Origin: Bacteroidales bacterium UBA4814
Lineage (GTDB): Bacteria; Bacteroidota; Bacteroidia; Bacteroidales; UBA7960
DNA length: 12,663 nucleotides
Assembly: GCA_002402465.1 (NCBI GenBank)
Contig: DHFW01000007.1
Coordinates: 1-12,663 of the forward strand
Direction: 5' to 3'
Part shown: piece after piece, positions 1-6,262 of the stretch
Layout: the number at the start of each line of letters is the position of its first letter
How positions within the stretch are numbered: the first letter of the stretch is position 1
Notes under the pieces: model-generated
Told to the model about the DNA's origin: nothing
Database searches by the model: none
What the model saw: the letters and a program-made list of their open reading frames with translations, nothing else
Made by a program: the position numbers and the translations under genes

Positions 1-87
1 AGCAGGAAGAGTAAAAGCTGATGTTCAACCGCTTGCATAAAGTTGAGATGAGTTGTAGAGTTAATCATCGAATAAGGAGGATGAAGT

Positions 88-318
88 ATGCAGCAACTTG
101 GGCGGATCACATTTGACCCCAATATTATGGGGGGTAAGCCCTGCATACGCGGGTTACGGGTCACAGTTGGAACCATCATTGGTCTGATAGCTTCGGGGCA
201 TTCAACCACCGAGATTCTACAAGCCTATCCTTACCTACAAGAGGAAGATATTCGCGAGGCGCTGGAATATGCGGCGTGGCGGGTTGAAGAGATTGAAGTG
301 CCGTTGGTATATGTATGA
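88..318 (+). CDS. DUF433 family antitoxin (VapB45-like), 76 aa
   Basis: Small DUF433/COG2442 protein. The family is a winged-helix-like DNA-binding domain, usually the antitoxin partner of a PIN-like DUF5615 toxin, and is expected to bind both the toxin and the operon promoter. Seen here: the family signature near the N-terminus (residues 9-27, GGKPCIRGLRVTVGT with the conserved Gly-Lys-Pro and Arg-Gly-x-Arg), followed by a helical segment with the typical ILQAYPYLQEEDIREAL pattern (roughly 44-60). The start is set by a strong AAGGAGG Shine-Dalgarno at 74-80, seven bases before the ATG. The stop overlaps the next start (ATGA), so the two are translationally coupled. Such a strong Shine-Dalgarno is unusual for a Bacteroidota gene and fits an acquired module. 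Family assignment is confident; the antitoxin role is inferred from family and pairing. Confidence 0.85.
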   Translation: MQQLGRITFDPNIMGGKPCIRGLRVTVGTIIGLIASGHSTTEILQAYPYLQEEDIREALEYAAWRVEEIEVPLVYV

Positions 319-689
319 AGCTATTGATTGACATGAACCTCTCGCCCAATTGGGTTGAAGTGTTCAAGCGCCACAACTGGGAAGCTCTGCATTGGTACTC
401 GGTAGGCGACCCGCGAGCGACAGATCGTGCCATTATGGACTGGGCGCGGGTGAATGGATATGTGGTATTCACCCACGATCTCGATTTTGGAACATTGTTA
501 GCCACCACTCAAGCTATTGGGCCAAGCGTTATTCAAGTGCGCACACAGGATGTGTTGCCATCCTATCTGGAAAGCAAAATTGTCTCGATATTGCGGCAAT
601 ACGAAACTATGCTTGAGAAGGGAGCATTGATCACTGTAGATGAAACCAAATCCAAGGTGCGTATTTTGCCTTTTTCAGATCACGACTAA
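315..689 (+). CDS. DUF5615 PIN-like toxin, 124 aa
   Basis: Member of the DUF5615/COG4634 PIN-like family, predicted ribonuclease toxins paired with DUF433 antitoxins. Visible signs: an N-terminal LLIDMNLSP strand with acidic Asp6 and Asn8, the helix after it, then VVFTHDLDFG (residues 50-59) with Asp55 and Asp57, the second acidic cluster expected to bind metal. The C-terminal part (about 72-115) contains the family's conserved strand-helix pattern ending in a beta-hairpin with ITVDETKSKVRILPF. Length is normal and the frame is intact, so the module is probably functional. It overlaps the antitoxin gene by four bases. Toxic RNase activity is inferred from the family; targets cannot be read from the sequence. 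Confidence 0.85.
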   Translation: MKLLIDMNLSPNWVEVFKRHNWEALHWYSVGDPRATDRAIMDWARVNGYVVFTHDLDFGTLLATTQAIGPSVIQVRTQDVLPSYLESKIVSILRQYETMLEKGALITVDETKSKVRILPFSDHD

Positions 690-823
690 CAGGCGTTTCC
701 AACCGACTTGCCTTATGCACCGAGTTCCAAAATTACTATCGCGTGGTTATCACAGTTTGGAGCGTAAGAGTTTTGCGTAACAATCGGCCTGCGGTTGAAG
801 CGCGACGTTAAATTGATTGGATG
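690..823. other. Unassigned intergenic segment after the toxin gene
   Basis: Together with the terminator and the space before the recombinase start (690-888) this is about 200 bases without a recognisable gene. I see no intact reading frame with family resemblance, no tRNA and no rpsU. The segment near 770-810 (TAACAATCGGCC and later GACGTTAAATTG) superficially recalls cassette recombination sites but lacks the paired core boxes. Confidence 0.4.
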
Positions 824-854
824 ATCAGGCTATTTTTGCCTGATTTTTTTTTTT
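824..854 (+). terminator. Intrinsic terminator upstream of xer gene
   Basis: A perfect 7-bp stem (ATCAGGC at 824-830 with GCCTGAT at 838-844), a 7-base loop and an uninterrupted run of eleven T (844-854). This is a textbook Rho-independent terminator for + strand transcription. It insulates the recombinase-hpf unit from the toxin-antitoxin module. It lies 135 bases after the toxin stop, so it may be the left-over terminator of a gene that originally preceded the recombinase. Confidence 0.85.
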
Positions 855-888
855 GCTTTTTAGTTTGAAAAAAGCTATATTGCAATCA

Positions 889-1773
889 ATGGATATACTG
901 GCTTCATTTATTAAATACCTTGATATTGAGAAGGGTTACTCATCGCATACCATACGTTCGTATGGCGATGACCTTATTTCATTCTTCCACTTTGCAGGGA
1001 TCGAACCCACAAATGTTGATGCTTTCAATCACATTACCCACAGGACAGTAAGGGCGTGGGTATCAACCCTGATAGGACAAGGACTATCGACCCGTTCGGT
1101 TAATCGAAAGCTATCGTCGCTTCGCACCTTCTTCAGGTACCTGCTGCGCCAAGGAACCATTAAAACCAATCCCATGAAAAGGGTTGTTTCACCCAAAACC
1201 AGCAAGCGGTTACCTGAATTCGTTCCTGAGTCCGACATGGCTAAACTCAATGCCAACGACTTGTTCGGCGACGATTTTGAGGGCTTACGCAACAGGCTTA
1301 TCATTACCATGTTCTACTATACAGGAATGCGATTATCGGAACTTGTCGGCCTCACCCTAACTTCGGTCGATTTGGATGGTATGACCATTAAGGTTCTGGG
1401 GAAGGGAGACAAAGAGCGGATTATCCCCATTCACCCCGACCTGAAAGATTTGATCCAGGATTACCTTGAGGTTAGAAACGAAAAATTTCCCAGCATTCAG
1501 AACTTTTTTGTTACAACAAAAGGTAAACCAGTTTACCCAAAACTCGTATATAGGGTAGTAAACTACTACTTAACCTTGATAACGCCTTTACAAAAACGAA
1601 GTCCCCATGTGCTAAGGCATAGTTTTGCCACACATTTACTCAGCAAGGGAGCCGATTTGAATGCCATAAAAGAGCTATTAGGCCATTCAAGCCTGCTGGC
1701 TACGCAGGTTTACACCCATAGCACCTTTGAAAAGTTAAAAAATAACTATAACCAGGCTCATCCACGAGCCTAA
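889..1773 (+). CDS. Tyrosine recombinase, XerC/XerD family, 294 aa
   Basis: Site-specific tyrosine recombinase of the XerC/XerD type, the class that resolves chromosome dimers at dif, acting in the cytoplasm with FtsK. The N-terminal SAM-like core-binding domain spans about residues 1-85 (FIKYLDIEKGYSSHTIRSY). The catalytic domain follows with all expected residues: Arg148 (YTGMRLSEL), Lys172 (LGKGDKER), His240 and Arg243 (HVLRHSFATHLL), His266 (LLGHSS) and nucleophile Tyr275 (TQVYTHS). I start at ATG 889, because that puts the first conserved helix at the usual distance. A longer frame opens at TTG 853, but that codon lies in the terminator's T tract. No Shine-Dalgarno is visible. It lies 20 bases upstream of hpf, a pairing I recall as conserved in Bacteroidota. 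XerC versus XerD cannot be settled from this one copy. Confidence 0.9.
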   Translation: MDILASFIKYLDIEKGYSSHTIRSYGDDLISFFHFAGIEPTNVDAFNHITHRTVRAWVSTLIGQGLSTRSVNRKLSSLRTFFRYLLRQGTIKTNPMKRVVSPKTSKRLPEFVPESDMAKLNANDLFGDDFEGLRNRLIITMFYYTGMRLSELVGLTLTSVDLDGMTIKVLGKGDKERIIPIHPDLKDLIQDYLEVRNEKFPSIQNFFVTTKGKPVYPKLVYRVVNYYLTLITPLQKRSPHVLRHSFATHLLSKGADLNAIKELLGHSSLLATQVYTHSTFEKLKNNYNQAHPRA

Positions 1774-1793
1774 AACCAAAAGGAGGGTTTACT

Positions 1794-2093
1794 ATGAACG
1801 TTAAAATTCAATCCATCAAGTTTGATGCTGACAGAAAACTTCTTGATTACATTGAAAAGAAAGCAGCTAAGCTTGAGCGTTTTTTCGACAACATTGTGGA
1901 AGCAGAGGTGTTTCTCAAGGTGGAAAACAGCCAGGACATGGAAAACAAAATTGTTGAGTTTCGCCTAAAGGTTCCTGGTAACGATTTATTTGCTGTACGA
2001 AAAGGAAAAACCTTTGAGGAAGCTACCGACTTGTGCATTGATGTACTCAAAGTTCAGGTGAAAAAGTTTAAGGAAAAGTTACGTAGGGTATAG
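1794..2093 (+). CDS. hpf: Ribosome hibernation promoting factor, short form (HPF/YfiA), 99 aa
   Basis: Ribosome-associated protein of the RaiA/HPF family that binds the decoding/mRNA channel of the 30S subunit and inactivates ribosomes in stationary phase or starvation. At 99 residues it is the short form, made only of the beta-alpha-beta-beta-beta-alpha domain. The sequence shows the typical N-terminal strand (NVKIQSIKF), a helix with a basic patch (YIEKKAAKLERFF), the middle strands and a C-terminal helix rich in Lys/Arg (VKKFKEKLRRV) that contacts rRNA. It lacks the C-terminal dimerisation domain of long HPF. A strong AAGGAGGG Shine-Dalgarno sits at 1780-1787, six bases before ATG; this is rare for the phylum. 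It is probably cotranscribed with the recombinase and ends before a strong hairpin. Confidence 0.92.
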   Translation: MNVKIQSIKFDADRKLLDYIEKKAAKLERFFDNIVEAEVFLKVENSQDMENKIVEFRLKVPGNDLFAVRKGKTFEEATDLCIDVLKVQVKKFKEKLRRV

Positions 2094-2127
2094 TAAGCCA
2101 TGTAAAATAAATCACAAACCAAAGTAC

Positions 2128-2153
2128 AGGAAGCCCCAAAGGGGCTTCCTTTC
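2128..2153 (+). terminator. Hairpin terminator after hpf
   Basis: A perfect 10-bp inverted repeat (AGGAAGCCCC at 2128-2137, GGGGCTTCCT at 2141-2150) with an AAA loop. Only a short T stretch follows (TTTC), so termination may be partial. Its position 35 bases after the hpf stop and before the next promoter makes it the end of the recombinase-hpf unit. Confidence 0.75.
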
Positions 2154-2227
2154 ATGTTAATACAGGCCCTGCCTGAAGCCGTGGTTATAAAATGTGCTAA
2201 AAAAGGTTACATAAAAAGATAAAAATT

Positions 2228-2258
2228 TTTGTTGATAATTAAAATTATTATACATTTG
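2228..2258 (+). promoter_or_regulatory. Bacteroidota-type promoter for tRNA-tuf operon
   Basis: TACATTTG at 2251-2258 matches the Bacteroidota primary sigma -7 consensus TAnnTTTG exactly. A TTTG at 2228-2231, 19 bases upstream, fits the -33 element. The spacer and the upstream stretch are very AT-rich. Transcription would start around 2263-2268, some 45-50 bases before the first tRNA. The fit is to the published consensus; no start site was measured here. Confidence 0.75.
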
Positions 2259-2312
2259 CAATCCGATTTCGGGGGGTAAACGTTCCTTAAAATAGTGCAA
2301 AAAACTTTGAAT

Positions 2313-2386
2313 GCCGATGTAGCTCAGTTGGCCAGAGCAGCTGATTTGTAATCAGCTGGTCGGGGGTTCGAATCCCTCCATCGGCT
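2313..2386 (+). tRNA. tRNA-Thr(UGU)
   Basis: Full cloverleaf, 74 nt. The acceptor stem is GCCGATG paired with CATCGGC, with T as discriminator. The D arm begins TAGCTCAG. Anticodon stem GCTGA/TCAGC encloses loop TTTGTAA, giving anticodon TGT. The T arm carries GGTTCGAATCC. CCA is not encoded. First of a tRNA string transcribed from the promoter just upstream. Confidence 0.95.
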
Positions 2387-2405
2387 CGAAGTTTAAAAAG
2401 GTTCT

Positions 2406-2487
2406 GGGGGGATTCCAGAGCGGTCAAATGGGGCAGACTGTAAATCTGTTGGCTAAGCCTTCGGAGGTTCGAATCCTCCTCCCCCCA
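2406..2487 (+). tRNA. tRNA-Tyr(GUA)
   Basis: Class II tRNA of 82 nt with the long variable arm expected for tyrosine. The acceptor is GGGGGGA paired with TCCCCCC, with A as discriminator. Anticodon loop CTGTAAA gives GTA. The T arm is GGAGG-TTCGAAT-CCTCC. CCA is not encoded. Confidence 0.95.
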
Positions 2488-2560
2488 CAAGAATAACAGG
2501 CGGTGAGTCTAGATCATGAGGCCGAAGGCCGAATAATCCTCCTCCTCCCTGCAGGAATAA
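2488..2560. other. Spacer between tRNA-Tyr and tRNA-Gly
   Basis: A 73-base spacer, longer than the 19-21 base gaps between the other tRNAs of the string. It contains a small perfect hairpin (GGCC-GAA-GGCC, 2520-2530) and, at 2537-2560, a stretch resembling the 3' end and flank of tRNA-Tyr (TCCTCCTCC, then GAATAA). It could be a decayed tRNA copy or simply a processing spacer; no cloverleaf can be drawn. Confidence 0.35.
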
Positions 2561-2633
2561 GCGGAAATAGCTCATCTGGTAGAGCGACAGCCTTCCAAGC
2601 TGTAGGTGGCGGGTTCGAGTCCCGTTTTCCGCT
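2561..2633 (+). tRNA. tRNA-Gly(UCC)
   Basis: 73-nt cloverleaf. Acceptor GCGGAAA pairs with TTTCCGC, with T as discriminator. Anticodon stem ACAGC/GCTGT encloses loop CTTCCAA, giving anticodon TCC. The T arm contains GGGTTCGAGTCCC. CCA is not encoded. Confidence 0.95.
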
Positions 2634-2654
2634 CAAAAAGGCTGAAAATACCAA

Positions 2655-2726
<72 letters not shown>

Positions 2727-2780
2727 CAAACGAAAATATGTTGAATCCCTTTTTTTAAAAACTTAAACACCCAGTTAGAT

Positions 2781-3968
2781 ATGGCAAAAGAAAAATTCCA
2801 ACGCACCAAACCGCACGTGAACATAGGTACTATTGGTCACGTTGACCACGGTAAAACCACGCTCACTGCTGCGATTACCCAGATTTTGGCCTCAAAAGGT
2901 CTTTCCGAGGTTCGTTCGTTCGACTCGATTGACAATGCTCCTGAAGAAAAAGAAAGAGGTATTACCATTAATACAGCCCACGTTGAATACCAAACCGAGA
3001 CTCGTCACTATGCTCACGTTGACTGCCCCGGTCACGCCGACTACGTGAAGAACATGGTTACTGGTGCTGCCCAAATGGACGGCGCTATCCTGGTTGTGGC
3101 CGCTACCGATGGTCCTATGCCCCAGACCCGCGAGCACATCCTTCTGGCCCGTCAGGTTGGTGTTCCCCAGCTGGTTGTTTTCATGAACAAGGTTGACCTT
3201 GTGGATGACGAAGAACTTCTTGACCTGGTTGAAATGGAAATCCGCGAATTGCTTTCGTTCTATAAATTCGATGGCGACAATATCCCAATTATCCGTGGTT
3301 CGGCCCTTGGTGGTCTGAATAACGAGCCCGCCTGGGTTGCCAAAATTGAAGAGCTGATGGACGCCGTTGACACCTGGATTCCGTTGCCCACCCGCGCCAT
3401 TGACAAGGACTTTTTGATGCCCGTTGAAGACGTGTTTTCTATCACAGGCCGTGGTACCGTTGCCACTGGTAGAATTGAAACCGGCGTTATCAACTCGGGC
3501 GACCCCGTTGACATTATTGGTATGGGTGCCGAAAAACTCAAGTCGGTTGTTACCGGTGTGGAGATGTTCCGCAAAATCCTCGACCGTGGTGAGGCTGGCG
3601 ACAACGTAGGTCTGCTCCTGCGTGGTATCGACAAGGATGCCATTACCCGCGGTATGGTTATTTGCAAGCCTGGTTCGGTAAAACCCCACAAAAAATTCAA
3701 GGCTGAGGTTTACGTACTGAAGAAAGAAGAAGGTGGCCGTCATACTCCGTTCCACAACAAGTATCGTCCGCAGTTCTTTTTCCGTACTACCGACGTTACC
3801 GGCGAGATTTATCTGCCCGAAGGCGTGGAAATGTGTATGCCAGGCGATAACCTCACCATTACCGTTGAACTGATCGCTGAAGTTGCCATGGACAAAGGTC
3901 TTCGCTTTGCAATCCGCGAAGGTGGCCGTACCGTTGGCGCTGGTCAGGTAACCGAAATTATCGAATAG
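2781..3968 (+). CDS. tuf: Elongation factor Tu, 395 aa
   Basis: GTPase that delivers aminoacyl-tRNA to the ribosomal A site in the cytoplasm. All G motifs are present: GHVDHGKT (residues 19-26), RGIT (59-62, the switch I threonine), DCPGH (81-85), NKVD (136-139) and SAL (174-176). Domains 2 and 3 follow (about 210-300 and 300-395), ending in the family's AGQVTEIIE. Length is normal. No Shine-Dalgarno precedes the ATG, which is usual in Bacteroidota. Codon use is strongly biased (GGT, CGT, ACC, GTT), as expected for one of the most abundant proteins. It follows the tRNA string, probably as part of the same transcript, and precedes a hairpin and tRNA-Trp. Confidence 0.99.
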   Translation: MAKEKFQRTKPHVNIGTIGHVDHGKTTLTAAITQILASKGLSEVRSFDSIDNAPEEKERGITINTAHVEYQTETRHYAHVDCPGHADYVKNMVTGAAQMDGAILVVAATDGPMPQTREHILLARQVGVPQLVVFMNKVDLVDDEELLDLVEMEIRELLSFYKFDGDNIPIIRGSALGGLNNEPAWVAKIEELMDAVDTWIPLPTRAIDKDFLMPVEDVFSITGRGTVATGRIETGVINSGDPVDIIGMGAEKLKSVVTGVEMFRKILDRGEAGDNVGLLLRGIDKDAITRGMVICKPGSVKPHKKFKAEVYVLKKEEGGRHTPFHNKYRPQFFFRTTDVTGEIYLPEGVEMCMPGDNLTITVELIAEVAMDKGLRFAIREGGRTVGAGQVTEIIE

Positions 3969-3989
3969 CTTCAAAATAAAAGAGCAACA

Positions 3990-4015
3990 GGGAGCAGTTG
4001 GCACCAGCTGCTCCC
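3990..4015 (+). terminator. Hairpin between tuf and tRNA-Trp
   Basis: GGGAGCAG (3990-3997) pairs with CTGCTCCC (4008-4015), and the stem extends inward through a T-G wobble and TGG/CCA. Only TTGTA follows, so it is a weak intrinsic terminator at best. It starts 21 bases after the tuf stop and ends 10 bases before tRNA-Trp. It could stabilise the tuf mRNA 3' end or help tRNA processing while letting some transcription through. Confidence 0.55.
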
Positions 4016-4025
4016 TTGTACGCAC

Positions 4026-4098
4026 ACGGGTGTAGCTCAATTGGTAGAGTAGTGGTCTCCAAAACCATTGGTTGAGGGTTCGAGTCCTTCCACCCGTG
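4026..4098 (+). tRNA. tRNA-Trp(CCA)
   Basis: 73-nt cloverleaf. Acceptor ACGGGTG pairs with CACCCGT, and the discriminator is G, the tryptophan identity base. Anticodon stem GTGGT/ACCAT with loop CTCCAAA gives CCA. The T arm contains GGGTTCGAGTCC. CCA is not encoded. Its place between tuf and secE is the usual Bacteroidota arrangement. Confidence 0.95.
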
Positions 4099-4123
4099 CA
4101 AAATATTAGAATTAAAATTAATC

Positions 4124-4318
4124 ATGAAGAAAATCAGAGCCTATATCCGCGAATCTTACGATGAACTCGTTCATAAAGTTTCGTGGCCTACCTGGAGTGA
4201 ACTGCAGAACAGCGCAGTAGTTGTATCCATTGCTTCCCTTATAATCGCAGTCGTGGTTTATTTGATGGATGTCAGCTTTAGCTCCATTCTTAAACAATTC
4301 TACCGTCTCTTTTTGTAA
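4124..4318 (+). CDS. secE: Preprotein translocase subunit SecE, 64 aa
   Basis: Small essential clamp subunit of the SecYEG channel in the inner membrane. The protein shows the short single-span form: an amphipathic N-terminal helix (residues 1-25), the conserved KVSWPTWSEL motif (18-27), then one hydrophobic segment (about 30-48, VVVSIASLIIAVVVYLMD) and a short C-terminal tail. Length agrees with Gram-negative Bacteroidota homologues rather than the three-span proteobacterial form. It starts 25 bases after tRNA-Trp without a Shine-Dalgarno and is followed by nusG after 95 bases that contain a large inverted repeat. Confidence 0.95.
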   Translation: MKKIRAYIRESYDELVHKVSWPTWSELQNSAVVVSIASLIIAVVVYLMDVSFSSILKQFYRLFL

Positions 4319-4323
4319 TCATT

Positions 4324-4408
4324 CGGCCTTTGCTTGTGCTGTGCGTTCTGATATTTTTCTGATTTTCGAGCATCAGCAAAGCAAAAGCCGGGATTTAAGT
4401 TTTTTACG
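4324..4408 (+). promoter_or_regulatory. Long inverted repeat between secE and nusG (candidate attenuator)
   Basis: Arms 4324-4341 and 4374-4390 pair through about 16 bases with one C/A mismatch and one bulged G. TGC/GCA (4342-4344, 4370-4372) can add three more pairs. The loop is T-rich. Twelve bases downstream comes TTTTTT (4400-4405) before the nusG ATG at 4414. The arrangement resembles an attenuator or a structure in the nusG leader; whether it terminates is not shown by sequence alone. Confidence 0.45.
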
Positions 4409-4413
4409 TTAGT

Positions 4414-4956
4414 ATGAGCGACCAGGTTAAAAAATGGTATGTGGTTCGCGCGGTTAGTGGAAGCGAGAAGAAAGTCAAACAATACATTGAAAGTGAGATT
4501 TCTCGCCTCGGCCTGCAGGATTACGTATCGCAAGTACTGATCCCCGTCGAAAAGGTCTATCAGATACGGAAAGGGAAAAAAGTGAGCGCCGAGCGCAACT
4601 ATTTTCCTGGCTACGTGCTCATTGAGGCCGCTTTGGTTGGGGAGATTCCGCATATCATACGGAACGTTCCGGGGGTATTGGGTTTTTTAGGCTCTGGATT
4701 GGAACCCGCCCCCCTTCGCCCTGCCGAGGTCAACCGAATCTTAGGAAAGGTGGACGAACTCTCGGGCAAGGAAGAAGAACTGAATGTACCGTTTATTGTG
4801 GGTGAAACCGTAAAAGTGACAGACGGACCGTTTAACAGCTTTACCGGAGTGATTGAGGAGATCAACGAAGAGAAGAAGAAACTGAAAGTGATGGTGAAAA
4901 TCTTTGGTCGCAAAACTCCGCTCGAGCTGAGCTTCATGCAGGTTGAAAAAGAGTAA
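4414..4956 (+). CDS. nusG: Transcription termination/antitermination factor NusG, 180 aa
   Basis: Universal elongation factor that binds the RNA polymerase clamp helices and links the enzyme to ribosomal uS10 or Rho. The NGN domain covers about residues 7-105: KWYVVRAVSGSEKKV, then the family signature RNYFPGYVLIEA near 67-78, and IRNVPGVLGFLG. The KOW domain occupies about 125-180 (VGETVKVTDGPFNSFTGVIEEI), ending FMQVEKE. Length is that of ordinary NusG without extra insertions. No Shine-Dalgarno is apparent. It lies between secE and rplK, the standard arrangement, with 74 bases to rplK. Confidence 0.97.
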   Translation: MSDQVKKWYVVRAVSGSEKKVKQYIESEISRLGLQDYVSQVLIPVEKVYQIRKGKKVSAERNYFPGYVLIEAALVGEIPHIIRNVPGVLGFLGSGLEPAPLRPAEVNRILGKVDELSGKEEELNVPFIVGETVKVTDGPFNSFTGVIEEINEEKKKLKVMVKIFGRKTPLELSFMQVEKE

Positions 4957-5030
4957 ATGTGATGTTACGCGCATTTGCCCCAATCGGTATGATGTACTTC
5001 GATCCCCTTACTTGTTAAAAAAATCGAAAA

Positions 5031-5465
5031 ATGGCAAAAGAAGTTAGTGCTTTAATAAAACTGCAAATCAAAGGCGGTGCAGCAAACCCCTCGCCACCCG
5101 TTGGCCCCGCGCTGGGTGCCAAAGGTGTGAACATCATGGAGTTTTGCAAGCAGTTCAACGCCCGTACGCAGGATAAAGCCGGGAAAGTTATCCCGGTGAT
5201 TATCACCGTGTACAAGGACAAGTCCTTTGATTTCATTACCAAAACTCCGCCGGTTGCCGTGCAACTGCGTGAGGTTTCCAAGATTAAATCGGGTTCGGCC
5301 GAGCCCAACAGGACCAAAGTAGCCACAATTACTTGGGAACAGGTACGGGAAATCGCAGAATCAAAAATGCCCGACTTAAACTGTTTTACCGTTGAATCAG
5401 CCATGGAAATGGTTGCAGGAACGGCCCGAAGCATGGGTATCAGGATTAAAGGAGCAAAATCCTAG
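5031..5465 (+). CDS. rplK: 50S ribosomal protein L11 (uL11), 144 aa
   Basis: Component of the GTPase-associated centre of the large subunit, binding 23S rRNA next to the L10-L7/L12 stalk; also needed for RelA activation in organisms that have it. Seen: N-terminal domain with KLQIKGGAANPSPPVGPALG (residues 9-28, the proline-rich thiostrepton-site loop), the linker near 70, and the C-terminal rRNA-binding domain with TVESAMEMVAGTARSMGI. Length is normal. The ATG is preceded by an A-rich stretch and no Shine-Dalgarno. The 74-base leader from nusG is where L1 feedback control acts in other bacteria; I could not delineate a convincing L1 site. Confidence 0.97.
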   Translation: MAKEVSALIKLQIKGGAANPSPPVGPALGAKGVNIMEFCKQFNARTQDKAGKVIPVIITVYKDKSFDFITKTPPVAVQLREVSKIKSGSAEPNRTKVATITWEQVREIAESKMPDLNCFTVESAMEMVAGTARSMGIRIKGAKS

Positions 5466-5528
5466 TATGCTGATAACTGACAGTTTATCTGTGGGTATTA
5501 ATTAACTAAAAGCTTAACGGAATCTAAA

Positions 5529-6224
5529 ATGGCTAAATTAACAAAAAACCAAAAAGAAGCTTTAGCTAAGTTTGATAAGGATGCGGTTTTCTCATTGGCT
5601 GATGCGGCTGAAGTCGTAAAAAAGATCACTTACACCAAGTTCGATGCTTCAGTAGACCTGGACATCCGCCTTGGCGTTGACCCTCGCAAAGCTAACCAAA
5701 TGGTCAGGGGCGTTGTTACCCTGCCTCATGGTACTGGAAAAACCGTCAGGGTACTGGTTCTTTGTACCCCCGATAAGGAAGACGAAGCTAAAGAAGCCGG
5801 AGCTGATTACGTTGGCCTGGACGAATACGTTGAAAAGATCAAAGGTGGCTGGACAGACGTGGACGTGGTTATTACCACTCCCAACGTTATGCCCAAAGTT
5901 GGCGCCCTGGGCCGTATTCTTGGCCCCCGCGGCCTTATGCCCAACCCCAAAGCCGGTACCGTTACCATGGAAATTGGTAAGGCCGTGCAGGATGTAAAAG
6001 CCGGTAAGATCGACTTCAAAGTGGATAAGTATGGTATCGTTCATGCATCCATCGGAAAGGTGTCGTTCGACACCCAGAAGCTGGTTGAAAATGCAAAAGA
6101 ACTGATCCAGACCATCAACAGGTTAAAACCTGCTGCCGCTAAAGGAACCTATGTGAAAAGCATTTATATGTCGAGTACCATGAGCCCTGGTATCCAGGTT
6201 GAAACCAAATCAGTAACCAATTAA
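5529..6224 (+). CDS. rplA: 50S ribosomal protein L1 (uL1), 231 aa
   Basis: Protein of the mobile L1 stalk that helps release deacylated tRNA from the E site; in many bacteria it also represses its own operon by binding rplK mRNA. Domain I (about residues 1-65 and 160-231) and the inserted domain II (about 66-159) are both present. Conserved features include the SVDLDIRLGVDPRKANQMVRG strand region, the LGRILGPRGLMPNPKAGTV loop (about 129-147), and the C-terminal TYVKSIYMSSTMSPGI (rRNA-binding). Length fits bacterial L1. It lies 63 bases after rplK and 38 bases before rplJ, so a single transcript is likely. Confidence 0.97.
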   Translation: MAKLTKNQKEALAKFDKDAVFSLADAAEVVKKITYTKFDASVDLDIRLGVDPRKANQMVRGVVTLPHGTGKTVRVLVLCTPDKEDEAKEAGADYVGLDEYVEKIKGGWTDVDVVITTPNVMPKVGALGRILGPRGLMPNPKAGTVTMEIGKAVQDVKAGKIDFKVDKYGIVHASIGKVSFDTQKLVENAKELIQTINRLKPAAAKGTYVKSIYMSSTMSPGIQVETKSVTN

Positions 6225-6262
6225 ACTTAGGTGGCTAGTCACCTTTAAGATACTGACATTTT

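Noticed and set aside
690..820. Possible integron attC site behind the toxin gene
   Set aside because: A GTTAAAT box is present near 807, but no matching RYYYAAC box and no symmetrical arms were found.
853..888. TTG 853 as start of the recombinase
   Set aside because: It falls inside the terminator T tract and adds 12 residues not expected in XerC/D; ATG 889 fits the family N-terminus.
2513..2536. Hammerhead-ribozyme-like core (ATCATGAG, GGCC-GAA-GGCC stem, GAAT) in the tRNA spacer
   Set aside because: The essential C3 and G5 of CUGAUGA are replaced, GAAA reads GAAT, and I could not draw helices I and III. Resemblance is probably chance.
2892..4040. 382-codon open frame antisense to tuf
   Set aside because: It mirrors the biased codon use of tuf; low-complexity composition rich in Asn, His and Phe, no start signal and no recognisable family.
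4957..5030. L1 autoregulatory operator in the rplK leader
   Set aside because: The place is right, but I could not fold a structure that convincingly mimics the 23S rRNA L1 site.
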